Assembly (NCBI GenBank): GCA_947593735.1
Contig: CANQDT010000020.1
Location: 1 to 41,782, forward strand
Source of the DNA: an uncultured Lachnospiraceae bacterium
GTDB taxonomy: Bacteria; Bacillota; Clostridia; Lachnospirales; Lachnospiraceae
DNA: 41,782 nucleotides
Direction of reading: 5' to 3'
The position numbers and the translations under genes were made by a program. The first letter of the stretch is position 1; each line of letters opens with the position of its first letter. Below, one piece after another: positions 6,479-14,467 of this stretch. The notes beneath the pieces are model-generated. The model did no database searches and was not told the origin of the DNA. It was given only the letters and a program-made list of their open reading frames with translations.

Positions 6479-8107
6479 TCAGTCCATTCCTAATTTTTGT
6501 TTTGCTTCATTCATCTGGCGGGTTGATTCATCCAGTACGATCTGGTAGTTCAGCGAATCTCTCTTTTGGACAAACGCGTCAAACAGCTTGTCAAATTCAC
6601 CCTCGGATTTCGCGAGCAGCAGCTTCGGCAGCGTCGTTCCCCATTCATTGTTGATCTTCAGGTTCGCGTTGGCTTCGTCGGAGTCTGTCGCAAGCGTTAC
6701 ATCATATTGTCCGGTATAAACGGTATACGGATAGGTCCATTTCTCCAGCTGTCCCATCGGCTCCGTCAGCTCCGGCTGCCACGCCAGCTGCATCGCGTTA
6801 TCCTGGAGCATCCAGTACGCGTCGTCCGCCCCGTACAGCTTATCATATTGCGCGCGGTCGGAATTCAAAACCTCTGCCACTTCCTCTTTGATTACCGGTT
6901 TTCCATCAACCATATCGTAGGTTTCGCCCTCGACGCCAAGATATACCATCTTCTGTCCATGCTCGCTCATCAGATAGGTCATAAGCTGGATCGCTTTGTC
7001 CGGGCGTTTGCAGTTCTTGGAGATCATGGTGACCGTCCAGCCGTTTACGCTCGAGCCGGGCAGCTGATAATCGTCGCCCTTTGAATTTTTCGGCCCGTCG
7101 ACCGCGATGTAGATCTTATCGGGATCCGTCGCGTAGATCTGCTTCTCCTGCTCCTGGATATCTGTCCTCTGGTACAGCATACAGAAATATCTGCCCTGGG
7201 TTACTTTTTCTTCCATCTGAGCGCGTTTGTCGATAAAGATATCATTGGCAAGATAGCCTTCCTCGCCGAGCTCACGGAATGTCTTCAGCCATGCGACATA
7301 TTCCGGATCCGTATAACGATCGTAGAATTTTCCGTCTTTCTCATACGGAACAGCCAGGAAGTTCATCAGCCATTTGTCAAACGAGTTGCATCCGCTGCTC
7401 GTAAATTCGTCCGCCCCGATCGGGATCAGCGGCTGCCCGTCTACTTTCGGGAATTTCTCTTTCGCCGCTTTGATCGCCGCCTTGAAGCCTTCCGGCGTCG
7501 TCATATCCGGTTTTCCGATCGCTTCATAAATATCCTTGCGGACAAGGAAGGTCTGGTTCGACCCGATGTTGTCATGGTTCTTATAATCTTCCGGCGTATA
7601 GGAGGAGTTCGGATAGCAATAAACATTGCCGTCTTCCTTCGTATACCAGTTGATCCGTTCCTCGTTCGCCACTTTGAAGAAATACGGATCATATTTGTCT
7701 GCCAGTTCGTTCAGCGGATATACCATCTCCGCGTCGATCATATCGTTTACCTGACCTTCCCAGTAACCGAGCGTTACCAGGTCCGGAAGCGTATCCGTCG
7801 CGATCATGGAATTTAATTTTTCCGCCTCGTTTCCTGCCGGGACAACAAATTCCACATTCACGCCGGTTTCTTCGGTAATCTTTTTGGATACGAGATTTTC
7901 TCCCCACGGCGTGTTAAACCAGGAAAAGTTGACATACCAGCTCAGGTCTGCCGTATCGTCCGCGGTCTGCTCCCAGCCCGGTTTGTCCGGATCGATCTTC
8001 ACATCGCTGACCGTCACGTCGTCTTTTTTGCCGCCGCACGCGGTCATGGACAAGATCATACATCCTGCCAGCGCCGCCGCAAGCACCTGTTTCATTCTCT
8101 TTTTCAT
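6479..8107 (-). CDS. lplA-like: Extracellular sugar-binding lipoprotein (CUT1 ABC)
   Basis: The substrate-binding component of the importer, 542 residues, anchored outside the membrane by lipidation. The signal region ends in LSMTACGGK, a lipobox with Cys24 as the first residue of the mature protein. The rest is a family-1 solute-binding fold of the LplA/YtcQ kind, longer than maltose-binding proteins, which is usual in loci with YesM/YesN. The start at 8107 has AAGGGGGT nine bases upstream. It is last of three genes and lies 18 bases after the permease. Like most CUT1 loci in Gram-positives there is no ATPase gene, so a shared MsmK-type ATPase elsewhere is expected. The neighbouring enzymes suggest beta-1,3-gluco-oligosaccharide as ligand. 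Confidence 0.93.
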   Translation of the reverse strand: MKKRMKQVLAAALAGCMILSMTACGGKKDDVTVSDVKIDPDKPGWEQTADDTADLSWYVNFSWFNTPWGENLVSKKITEETGVNVEFVVPAGNEAEKLNSMIATDTLPDLVTLGYWEGQVNDMIDAEMVYPLNELADKYDPYFFKVANEERINWYTKEDGNVYCYPNSSYTPEDYKNHDNIGSNQTFLVRKDIYEAIGKPDMTTPEGFKAAIKAAKEKFPKVDGQPLIPIGADEFTSSGCNSFDKWLMNFLAVPYEKDGKFYDRYTDPEYVAWLKTFRELGEEGYLANDIFIDKRAQMEEKVTQGRYFCMLYQRTDIQEQEKQIYATDPDKIYIAVDGPKNSKGDDYQLPGSSVNGWTVTMISKNCKRPDKAIQLMTYLMSEHGQKMVYLGVEGETYDMVDGKPVIKEEVAEVLNSDRAQYDKLYGADDAYWMLQDNAMQLAWQPELTEPMGQLEKWTYPYTVYTGQYDVTLATDSDEANANLKINNEWGTTLPKLLLAKSEGEFDKLFDAFVQKRDSLNYQIVLDESTRQMNEAKQKLGMD

Positions 8108-8125
8108 ACTTCATAGACCCCCTTA

Positions 8126-9037
8126 TTATTCTTTTACAGCACCGATCATCATACCTTTTACAAAATACTTCTGCAGGAACGGATACACGCACATGATCGG
8201 CACGGTCGTGATCACCATCGTCGCCAGCTTGATCGAGGTAGACGTCGTTGTCGTCGCCACATTCACCGCCGTCGTCGCCATCTGCGAGGACTGGGCGGTC
8301 GCGATAATTCTGTACAGATATGTCTGGATCGGTTCCAGCGATTTGGACTGCGTATACATAACTCCCGCAAAATAATCGTTCCACTGATATACGCCGTTGA
8401 ACAGCGCGATCGTCGCAAGAACCGGTTTGGACAGCGGGAGTACGATCCGGAAAAATACGGTGAAATCTCCCGCTCCGTCGATCCGGGCGGATTCCTCCAG
8501 CGAAGGAGGCAGCTCCCGGAAAAAGCTGATCATGATCAGCATATTATAGAAACTGAACATTGCCGGGATGATAAAGACAAGGAAATTATCGTACAGTCCC
8601 AGGCTCTTATATAAAATGAAGGTAGGGATCAGACCGCCGCCAAAGAACATGGTGATGGTCCCGACTGCCATATAGAAGCCCCGTCCAATCAGGTACTTTT
8701 TGGACAGCGCGTATCCGACAAGCGCCGTGAAAAGCACGCTGAGCACCGTTCCGATCAGGGTCTTCATTATGGTCACGCGGAAAGACTGCAGCAGCCCCGA
8801 TTCCGCGAAAACCCTCTTATAACTGCCGAGCGAAAATACTCTCGGCCACCAGTAAATGCCGCCGGACATCGCGTCTTTCGCGTCATTGAGAGAGTTGACA
8901 ATGACATACCAGATCGGGTAAATGCACAAAAAGCAGATGAAGATCATAAACACGATGTTGATCCCGTCAAAGATTCTCGATCCGGTACTGGATTTTACTT
9001 TCGGTCCGGAAAATTCTTCCGCGTTCTTTCTTTTCAT
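8126..9037 (-). CDS. lplC-like: CUT1 ABC transporter permease (LplC/YtcP type)
   Basis: An integral membrane component of the oligosaccharide importer, 303 residues with about six hydrophobic helices beginning near residue 26. The cytoplasmic EAA loop, which contacts the ATPase, is at residues 181-205 (EESARIDGAGDFTVFFRIVLP). The C-terminus ends in GMMIGAVKE, as is common for this class. AAGGAGGAG lies just before the ATG and overlaps the stop region of the preceding permease gene (14-base gap), so the two permeases are made together. It should form a heterodimer with the product of 9051-9974. Confidence 0.94.
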   Translation of the reverse strand: MKRKNAEEFSGPKVKSSTGSRIFDGINIVFMIFICFLCIYPIWYVIVNSLNDAKDAMSGGIYWWPRVFSLGSYKRVFAESGLLQSFRVTIMKTLIGTVLSVLFTALVGYALSKKYLIGRGFYMAVGTITMFFGGGLIPTFILYKSLGLYDNFLVFIIPAMFSFYNMLIMISFFRELPPSLEESARIDGAGDFTVFFRIVLPLSKPVLATIALFNGVYQWNDYFAGVMYTQSKSLEPIQTYLYRIIATAQSSQMATTAVNVATTTTSTSIKLATMVITTVPIMCVYPFLQKYFVKGMMIGAVKE

Positions 9038-9050
9038 CGTCTCCTCCTTT

Positions 9051-9974
9051 CTAGTACAACCCGCTTCCGGTCAGCTTCTTACTCGTTGTATTCGCGCCAA
9101 GCAGCAGGATCAGGGCAATGATCGATTTAAACAATCCGACCGCCGTTGCATACGAATACCGTCCGACCCGCATACCCATTTCATATACGTGGATATCAAT
9201 CACGGTACTCCGCGTCGCGTTGAGCGAATTGCTCAGCATGAAGATCTGGTCGAAGTTGGAATTCATCATGCCGGATACCGCCAGTACGAACAGGATCGCG
9301 ATCGTCCCCTTGATGGACGGAAGCGTTATGTAGAAAATCTTCTTTAATTTTCCCGCTCCGTCAACGGTAGCCGCCTCGTACATCTGCTGGTCGATACCGG
9401 AAATGGCGGCGAGATAAATGATCGCGTTCCAGCCAAGCTCCTTCCACGAATCGGAGATCAGCGCGATGAGCCAGAAGTATCGCCCGTTTTCGCCCAGGAA
9501 ATAGGTCCTCCCGGCGTCTCCATAAAATCCGAGCGCGACGAACAGATCGTTGATCACTCCGTTTGCGTCAAGCCAGGTGATCAGGATTCCTCCGAGTACG
9601 ACCCAAGAAATAAAGTGGGGCAGATACGACGCTGTCTGGACAAATTTCTTAAATGTGACGTTTTTGATCTCATTTAAGAGCAGCGCGAAGATGATCGGCA
9701 GCGGAAATCCGATGACCAGTTTTAACAGGCTGATGCCCAGTGTATTTGCCATGATGTTCCAGAACTGATCGTTCGCGAAGAAATCACGAAAATGCTGGAG
9801 CCCTACCCATGGCGCTTCCCAGATTCCTTTGGTGATCTTGTAATTCTTAAACGCGATCACAATACCGCCCATCGGAATGTAGGCAAAAACGAGCAGCCAG
9901 ATCATTCCCAGCCATGCCATAAGCTGGAGCTTCCTCTGCTGCCACATTTTTGCGGCAACTGATTTCTTTTTCAC
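9051..9974 (-). CDS. lplB-like: CUT1 ABC transporter permease (LplB type)
   Basis: The first gene of the transporter unit: 307 residues, a membrane protein with about six helices (first near 20-42). Its EAA loop is at 199-220 (YEAATVDGAGKLKKIFYITLP). The start codon is GTG, not ATG, supported by AAGGGAG eight bases upstream. A TATAAT lies about 35 bases upstream of the start codon, so the transporter genes can be transcribed separately from the phosphorylase/GH30 unit that ends at 10070. Confidence 0.93.
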   Translation of the reverse strand: MKKKSVAAKMWQQRKLQLMAWLGMIWLLVFAYIPMGGIVIAFKNYKITKGIWEAPWVGLQHFRDFFANDQFWNIMANTLGISLLKLVIGFPLPIIFALLLNEIKNVTFKKFVQTASYLPHFISWVVLGGILITWLDANGVINDLFVALGFYGDAGRTYFLGENGRYFWLIALISDSWKELGWNAIIYLAAISGIDQQMYEAATVDGAGKLKKIFYITLPSIKGTIAILFVLAVSGMMNSNFDQIFMLSNSLNATRSTVIDIHVYEMGMRVGRYSYATAVGLFKSIIALILLLGANTTSKKLTGSGLY

Positions 9975-10007
9975 TTTTTCAACTCCCTTCCCAATGCTTC
10001 TGGCTTT

Positions 10008-10051
10008 ATTATACTACAAAGAACCGCTCCAAAAAATGTGACACATTTTTT
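10008..10051 (-). promoter_or_regulatory. Transporter promoter with overlapping inverted repeat
   Basis: TATAAT is at 10008-10013 on the minus strand. The -35 position at 17 bases is only a T-run (10031-10036). Exactly over it lies a perfect inverted repeat, AAAAAATGTG (10031-10040) and CACATTTTTT (10042-10051) around one base. A poor -35 with an overlapping palindrome suggests control by a bound regulator, for instance the YesN-type protein. It could alternatively act as a weak hairpin at the end of the GH30 transcript. Confidence 0.5.
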
Positions 10052-10069
10052 TTAGGTATCTTTTTTTTA

Positions 10070-11407
10070 TCAGTAACATAATGTCGCGATCGTATGAGGC
10101 TCCAGGACAACGCGCGTTCCGACGCCCGCTTCCTTCACGTCGCACGCGATCTCCCGATCCGTCCGGTTCAGAAGGACGACTGCCCGTTCCCCGTCCGGGT
10201 TGCGGACAGCGAGACATTCGACCGCGTCGCTGTACTGCGTGGTCGCGATCCGAACCGCGCCCGGCTGGATAAACCGGGAAAAATGCCCGATGTAATAATA
10301 GGAAGGCTGTTTTTCAAAATCTTTGCCGTCCCCGGTCAGCATGACCGGCGCCGCGCAGAAGTTCCCGACATGATTCGGTCCGCCCTTCGCGTCGAGCAGC
10401 AGGTTCCAGTCGCAGAACGAATTTGCGCCGTGCTTTAAGTCGCCGAGAATATCGTGCGCGTACATTTCGCCCTGCTGCAAGATCCGGTTCGGGTCAAAGC
10501 GGGAATATTCTACGCATCCTTCCGTGAACAGGACTTCTTTTCCCGGATATTTTTCCTTCACGAGCGAGATCGCGTCAAAATGATCGCCCGTGTACCAGTG
10601 CATCCCAACGCCGGAAATATACGCGCTTGCCGCCTCGTCCGAAAGGATCGCGTCCGCGCGGTCAAACATCACTTCTTTATTGTGATCCCAGATCAGGATA
10701 TGGACGTCCGCAAGCCCTTCCTGCTCCAGAACCGGTCCGAGATAATCCCGGATAAATTCTTTTTCTTCCTGCGCGGTATACAGGCAGGAATCCCATGTCT
10801 GCTTTGCGTCCGGCTCATTCTGCGGGCTGATATACCAGATCTCGAACCCTTCTTTCCTCATTTCTTTTATGTAACGGGCAAGATAGCGCGCCCATGCCGT
10901 CCGGTATTCCGGTTTTAATTTTCCGCCGTGGTTCATCTCTCCGTTCGTCTTCATAAACGCTGGAGGGCTCCACGGCGCGGCGTGCAGCCGGATCGTTCTG
11001 CCCGCGCGCTCCTGCGCCCGGCGAAGCAGCGGGAGCACATAATTTTCCGCCTTTTCCAGCGAAAACGACTGAAATTCCGTATCTGCCGCGTCTTCCACAT
11101 ACGCGTAATTCCCGAGGGAAAAATCGCAGCTGTTGATATGCGTCCTGCCGATGGAATACCGCAGTCCCCCGTCCGAAAAATAAGCGTCCAGGAACTGCTC
11201 CTGCGCCGTTTCTGAAAGCTGCCCGAAGCAATATCCCGCCGATTCGGTAAACGCTCCCCCGAATCCCTTGATCTCCTGGTACTGAAATTCCGGATAGACA
11301 TTGATCACTTCCATGCATCCGGTTTCGCCCAGTGTTCCTTCCGTCTGTTCCCATATTCTGTTGTTCTGATAATCTGTTTTTGTCAGTCGCCATGTTTTTT
11401 CTTTCAT
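10070..11407 (-). CDS. Intracellular GH30 glucosidase/glucanase
   Basis: A retaining glycoside hydrolase of family GH30, 445 residues, with no signal peptide, so it acts in the cytoplasm on imported oligosaccharides. The order of motifs is that of the family: GFGGAFTESAGY near 48-59, the HAAPWSPPAFMKTN strand at 142-155, acid/base Glu198 in SPQNEPD, and nucleophile Glu296 in LFTEGC. The C-terminus is the usual beta-sandwich side domain. Known GH30 activities include beta-1,6-glucanase, glucosylceramidase and beta-xylosidase. With two glucan phosphorylases in the same operon, trimming of beta-1,6-linked glucose branches is the most likely role; this is inferred. Its ATG directly follows the TAA of the GH161-like gene with no spacer. 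Confidence 0.88.
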   Translation of the reverse strand: MKEKTWRLTKTDYQNNRIWEQTEGTLGETGCMEVINVYPEFQYQEIKGFGGAFTESAGYCFGQLSETAQEQFLDAYFSDGGLRYSIGRTHINSCDFSLGNYAYVEDAADTEFQSFSLEKAENYVLPLLRRAQERAGRTIRLHAAPWSPPAFMKTNGEMNHGGKLKPEYRTAWARYLARYIKEMRKEGFEIWYISPQNEPDAKQTWDSCLYTAQEEKEFIRDYLGPVLEQEGLADVHILIWDHNKEVMFDRADAILSDEAASAYISGVGMHWYTGDHFDAISLVKEKYPGKEVLFTEGCVEYSRFDPNRILQQGEMYAHDILGDLKHGANSFCDWNLLLDAKGGPNHVGNFCAAPVMLTGDGKDFEKQPSYYYIGHFSRFIQPGAVRIATTQYSDAVECLAVRNPDGERAVVLLNRTDREIACDVKEAGVGTRVVLEPHTIATLCY

Positions 11408-14400
11408 TTATTTGTCTCCTTTGATCCAAACTTCTATCTCTTTTACGTTCCGGGAGCGGATCCTGCCGCAGAGCGGACCGCGGATAAATTCCGTACTGAC
11501 GATCGTTCCCATCCCGTCCGGATCGACGATCCGGTATTGCGTGATCTTGTATTCGCCCGGCAGGAAGCTGCCCGTTCCGGACAGATGGTACGTCACCGGT
11601 ATGGTTCCGAGGAACATCGCTTCCACCGTATTTTCCGTCCCGACCAGATAATCCGGCAGCAGCGGCTGCAATTCCAGCTTCAGCCCGTATTCGTCACAGG
11701 TAAACGGCGTCCTGCCAAACATCATGATCTGCCACATCTGCAAAAATTCCGCCGTCGAGCCGCTCAGCCGCGCCACGAACCCTTTCCCGTGGATCCGTTC
11801 ATCCGGATTCGCGCTGCTCGCGATGAACGAGGAATTTTCCAGCAGGCTCCTGCCGTATACTTCGCTGTCCAGGAACGGGATCGCCGCCTTATGGAAATCT
11901 TCCAGAAACCGGTCATACATCCCTGTTTTGAGCAGCTCCAGCAAATATTTATATTCCATATGAAGCCAGATGGATTCATTTTCCAGCCAGCCGGGGGAAA
12001 ACGCCCTGCACCTGCCAATCTCGATCGGGCTGTCCTCAAGGGACGCGTTTACCTTGTACATGGACAGCTTCCGGTCGTAAAGCCCGCTTTTCCGGACGGC
12101 GTCATACAGCGCCTCTTTTTCCGGGAGCCGCCCCGGGAGCTTCATAAAGTGTACCGGTCCCTCCAGAAAATACGGGAGCGTCTTTACAGAAAAATATTCC
12201 GGCCATATTCCGTTCCCGTCTTTGCTGTATTTGACGACATCATAGCAGAAATAGGTCGCGCATATCCCATTTCCATACCGGAGCGCCTGACGGATCCCGC
12301 GTTCCGTCACTTCCAGAAAATGCTCCAGTATCGAGATCAGCTCCGCGCTGCCGATCATCTCCTTCGCGCCGTCCACTCCGGCGCGCGTCGATTCCCGGTA
12401 CCGCTCTTTCGCGTCGTTGATGCTGTTCCAGTAATGGATGACCTGCTCCTTTTCCGTAAGCTCCGCCCTGCATTCCTCTATGATCTGATCCATCGCGCGC
12501 AGCAGAAGCGCCACCTCCGACAGAAGCGCCACGCTATATCCGTATGTTTTCAGTTTTTCGATCACGAAGATCAGATTGCGCTCCAGCTCCAGCGTTTCGG
12601 AAACCGATGATCCCATAAGACCCGGAAGCCCGTTCAGCGCGTCGTACCATCCCGGCTTTCCGCCCTCCATCTCGATTCCCATGCCGTAGGCGTCCAACGC
12701 GGCGAATTTGACCGCGCATAACAGGATCATTTTCTCGATCAGGTTGCCGCGCACTTCCGCCCCCTGGCTGTTTTTCAGGGTCCCACCACCGGAATTGCCC
12801 GGATTTTTCTCCAGATACCGGTACTGCCGGATCCCTTTTTCCGTCTCGACATACCGTTTGGATCTCGGCAGGATCGTTTCTTCCGCCGCCCGGTACGTAT
12901 AGGTCTCGTCAAAAAACAGCAGCGCTTCCTCCTGCTCCGGATAGACGGCGAGATAGCTTTCCACGAGATCCAGATTGTAGGTCCAGTGATCCGTCCAGTA
13001 GCCTTCCTTAAAATCGCTTTTTCTCTCGCACTCCGCCTCAGCGATGACGGCTTGCATTTTCCCCTCCAGCTCCTCGTCGGACAGGCGCGGATTTTCCCGG
13101 CGCAGCTCTTTTAACAGGCTGCCGGGCGTAAATATATGCTCCGGATCTTCTTTCTTATAATATGTGATCTGCTCGATCCCGAGAGGGTTATACCCGTCGA
13201 TCTGGATGAGGTTGTAAAACATCTTGATCGAATCGTCTTTGACATAAGGCGAAAACAGGACGTCGCAGCGCCGGTTCTGGTTCACGTCCCGGAAATTCCC
13301 GTTGCCCTGGGAATACTGCTCCGGCGTCATCTGGAAAAAGTTATAATCCCGTTCCGTATCGCCGTGTTTTCTGGAATAAAGGTAAAAGATCTTATTTCCG
13401 CCCAAAATGATCGGAACGCCTCCCCGCATGACATTATCCAGATAAGTCTGCCTGCTGTAGAGGTCAAAGACCGGATCGCCGGTTTTTGTGCGGATCACGT
13501 CCGTCAGTTCTTCCGTGATCGCCGTTGCCTCCCGGTACCGTTTTTCAAACAGGGAAACGTCCCGGTATTTGTCGCGCAGCGCGGATAATTCCTCATAGGA
13601 ATCCACGTTCCCATATATCTCATACAGCACAAGGGACTTTCCCGCGCCGAGCGTTTCCCGGTACGCGAACAGACCACACGGCATATCGTTAAACGGAAAT
13701 TGCTTCTGGGAACAGAACGCTTCATATTCCATATCCCGGAACGCGACCGCGTCCCGGAGCGCGTTATCGTATGAAAAGACGGTTTTCCCATCGACCATCA
13801 CCGGAAGCGCCCCGCCGTTCCCGTGGAAAGCGAACGCGAAGTTTCCGCCCCGGATCTCCGTGACCTCCGCCGTATCCTCCATGCTCGCGCGGAGCGTAAA
13901 ATACGGGACGCCCTCCTCATGATGGAGCACCTGCATCCACGCCTTCGCCGTCTGGGTCATCAGCCGGAGGGACTTCTCGTTGACGCCGCACGGAACGATC
14001 TCCGCCAGTCCGTCCAGAACCTCCAGCGATTTCGGTTCCCGCCCGGTATTGGTTATCGTGACCTTTCGGACAAGCCCCGCGACCGCCTCGTTGGGCAGTA
14101 CAAAATAATCGACGCGGGTAAAAAGCCCGTTCTCGTTTTTTTCTTCCATGGTCAGCGTATTCATGCCGATCTTCATTTTCGTCGGCTGATCTTCGTCGGA
14201 AAACAGTTCCCGGTACTGTCCGTCCACTTTTACAAATGTCCGGAACCCGGTTCGGGACACATTCCGGTATGCCAGATGCGCCGGCTCGAATCCAAGGATC
14301 GCGTGATCTTTATCCTGGACGCCAAAGCTGCTGACGCCCTGTCCCCGGTTGACATAATAACACCAGAGCGGGATCCCCATCGGACCGCTGATTCCCGGAA

Positions 14401-14467
14401 GAAAACTGGCAAAGGTTGATTTTTTTCCATAATTCTCTATAACAAATTGATTGTTCTGATCTAACAT
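11408..14467 (-). CDS. GH161-like beta-1,3-glucan phosphorylase
   Basis: A cytoplasmic enzyme of 1019 residues in the GH94/GH149/GH161 group of inverting phosphorylases, which split beta-glucans with phosphate to give alpha-glucose 1-phosphate. Its length and N-terminal motifs (FASFLPGISGPMGIPLWCYY at 19-38, then NRGQGVSSFGVQDKDHAI) fit GH161, as I remember that family, better than ordinary cellobiose phosphorylases. The likely general acid is Asp609 in GKPGWYDALNGLPGLMGSS. GNGNFRDVNQNRRCDV (388-403) and EGYWTDHWTYNLDL (488-501) are other conserved-looking blocks. Its ATG overlaps the end of the GH94 gene by 7 bases. The characterised GH161 enzymes act on longer beta-1,3-gluco-oligosaccharides, which would complement the GH94 enzyme. 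The family call is from recollection of motifs; beta-1,3 specificity is inference. Confidence 0.75.
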   Translation of the reverse strand: MLDQNNQFVIENYGKKSTFASFLPGISGPMGIPLWCYYVNRGQGVSSFGVQDKDHAILGFEPAHLAYRNVSRTGFRTFVKVDGQYRELFSDEDQPTKMKIGMNTLTMEEKNENGLFTRVDYFVLPNEAVAGLVRKVTITNTGREPKSLEVLDGLAEIVPCGVNEKSLRLMTQTAKAWMQVLHHEEGVPYFTLRASMEDTAEVTEIRGGNFAFAFHGNGGALPVMVDGKTVFSYDNALRDAVAFRDMEYEAFCSQKQFPFNDMPCGLFAYRETLGAGKSLVLYEIYGNVDSYEELSALRDKYRDVSLFEKRYREATAITEELTDVIRTKTGDPVFDLYSRQTYLDNVMRGGVPIILGGNKIFYLYSRKHGDTERDYNFFQMTPEQYSQGNGNFRDVNQNRRCDVLFSPYVKDDSIKMFYNLIQIDGYNPLGIEQITYYKKEDPEHIFTPGSLLKELRRENPRLSDEELEGKMQAVIAEAECERKSDFKEGYWTDHWTYNLDLVESYLAVYPEQEEALLFFDETYTYRAAEETILPRSKRYVETEKGIRQYRYLEKNPGNSGGGTLKNSQGAEVRGNLIEKMILLCAVKFAALDAYGMGIEMEGGKPGWYDALNGLPGLMGSSVSETLELERNLIFVIEKLKTYGYSVALLSEVALLLRAMDQIIEECRAELTEKEQVIHYWNSINDAKERYRESTRAGVDGAKEMIGSAELISILEHFLEVTERGIRQALRYGNGICATYFCYDVVKYSKDGNGIWPEYFSVKTLPYFLEGPVHFMKLPGRLPEKEALYDAVRKSGLYDRKLSMYKVNASLEDSPIEIGRCRAFSPGWLENESIWLHMEYKYLLELLKTGMYDRFLEDFHKAAIPFLDSEVYGRSLLENSSFIASSANPDERIHGKGFVARLSGSTAEFLQMWQIMMFGRTPFTCDEYGLKLELQPLLPDYLVGTENTVEAMFLGTIPVTYHLSGTGSFLPGEYKITQYRIVDPDGMGTIVSTEFIRGPLCGRIRSRNVKEIEVWIKGDK

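Noticed and set aside
6276-6548. Apparent repeated peptides in the tandem repeat region
   Set aside because: The unit is 91 bases, so the frame changes with each copy, and no ribosome binding site is present. It is regulatory or repeat DNA.
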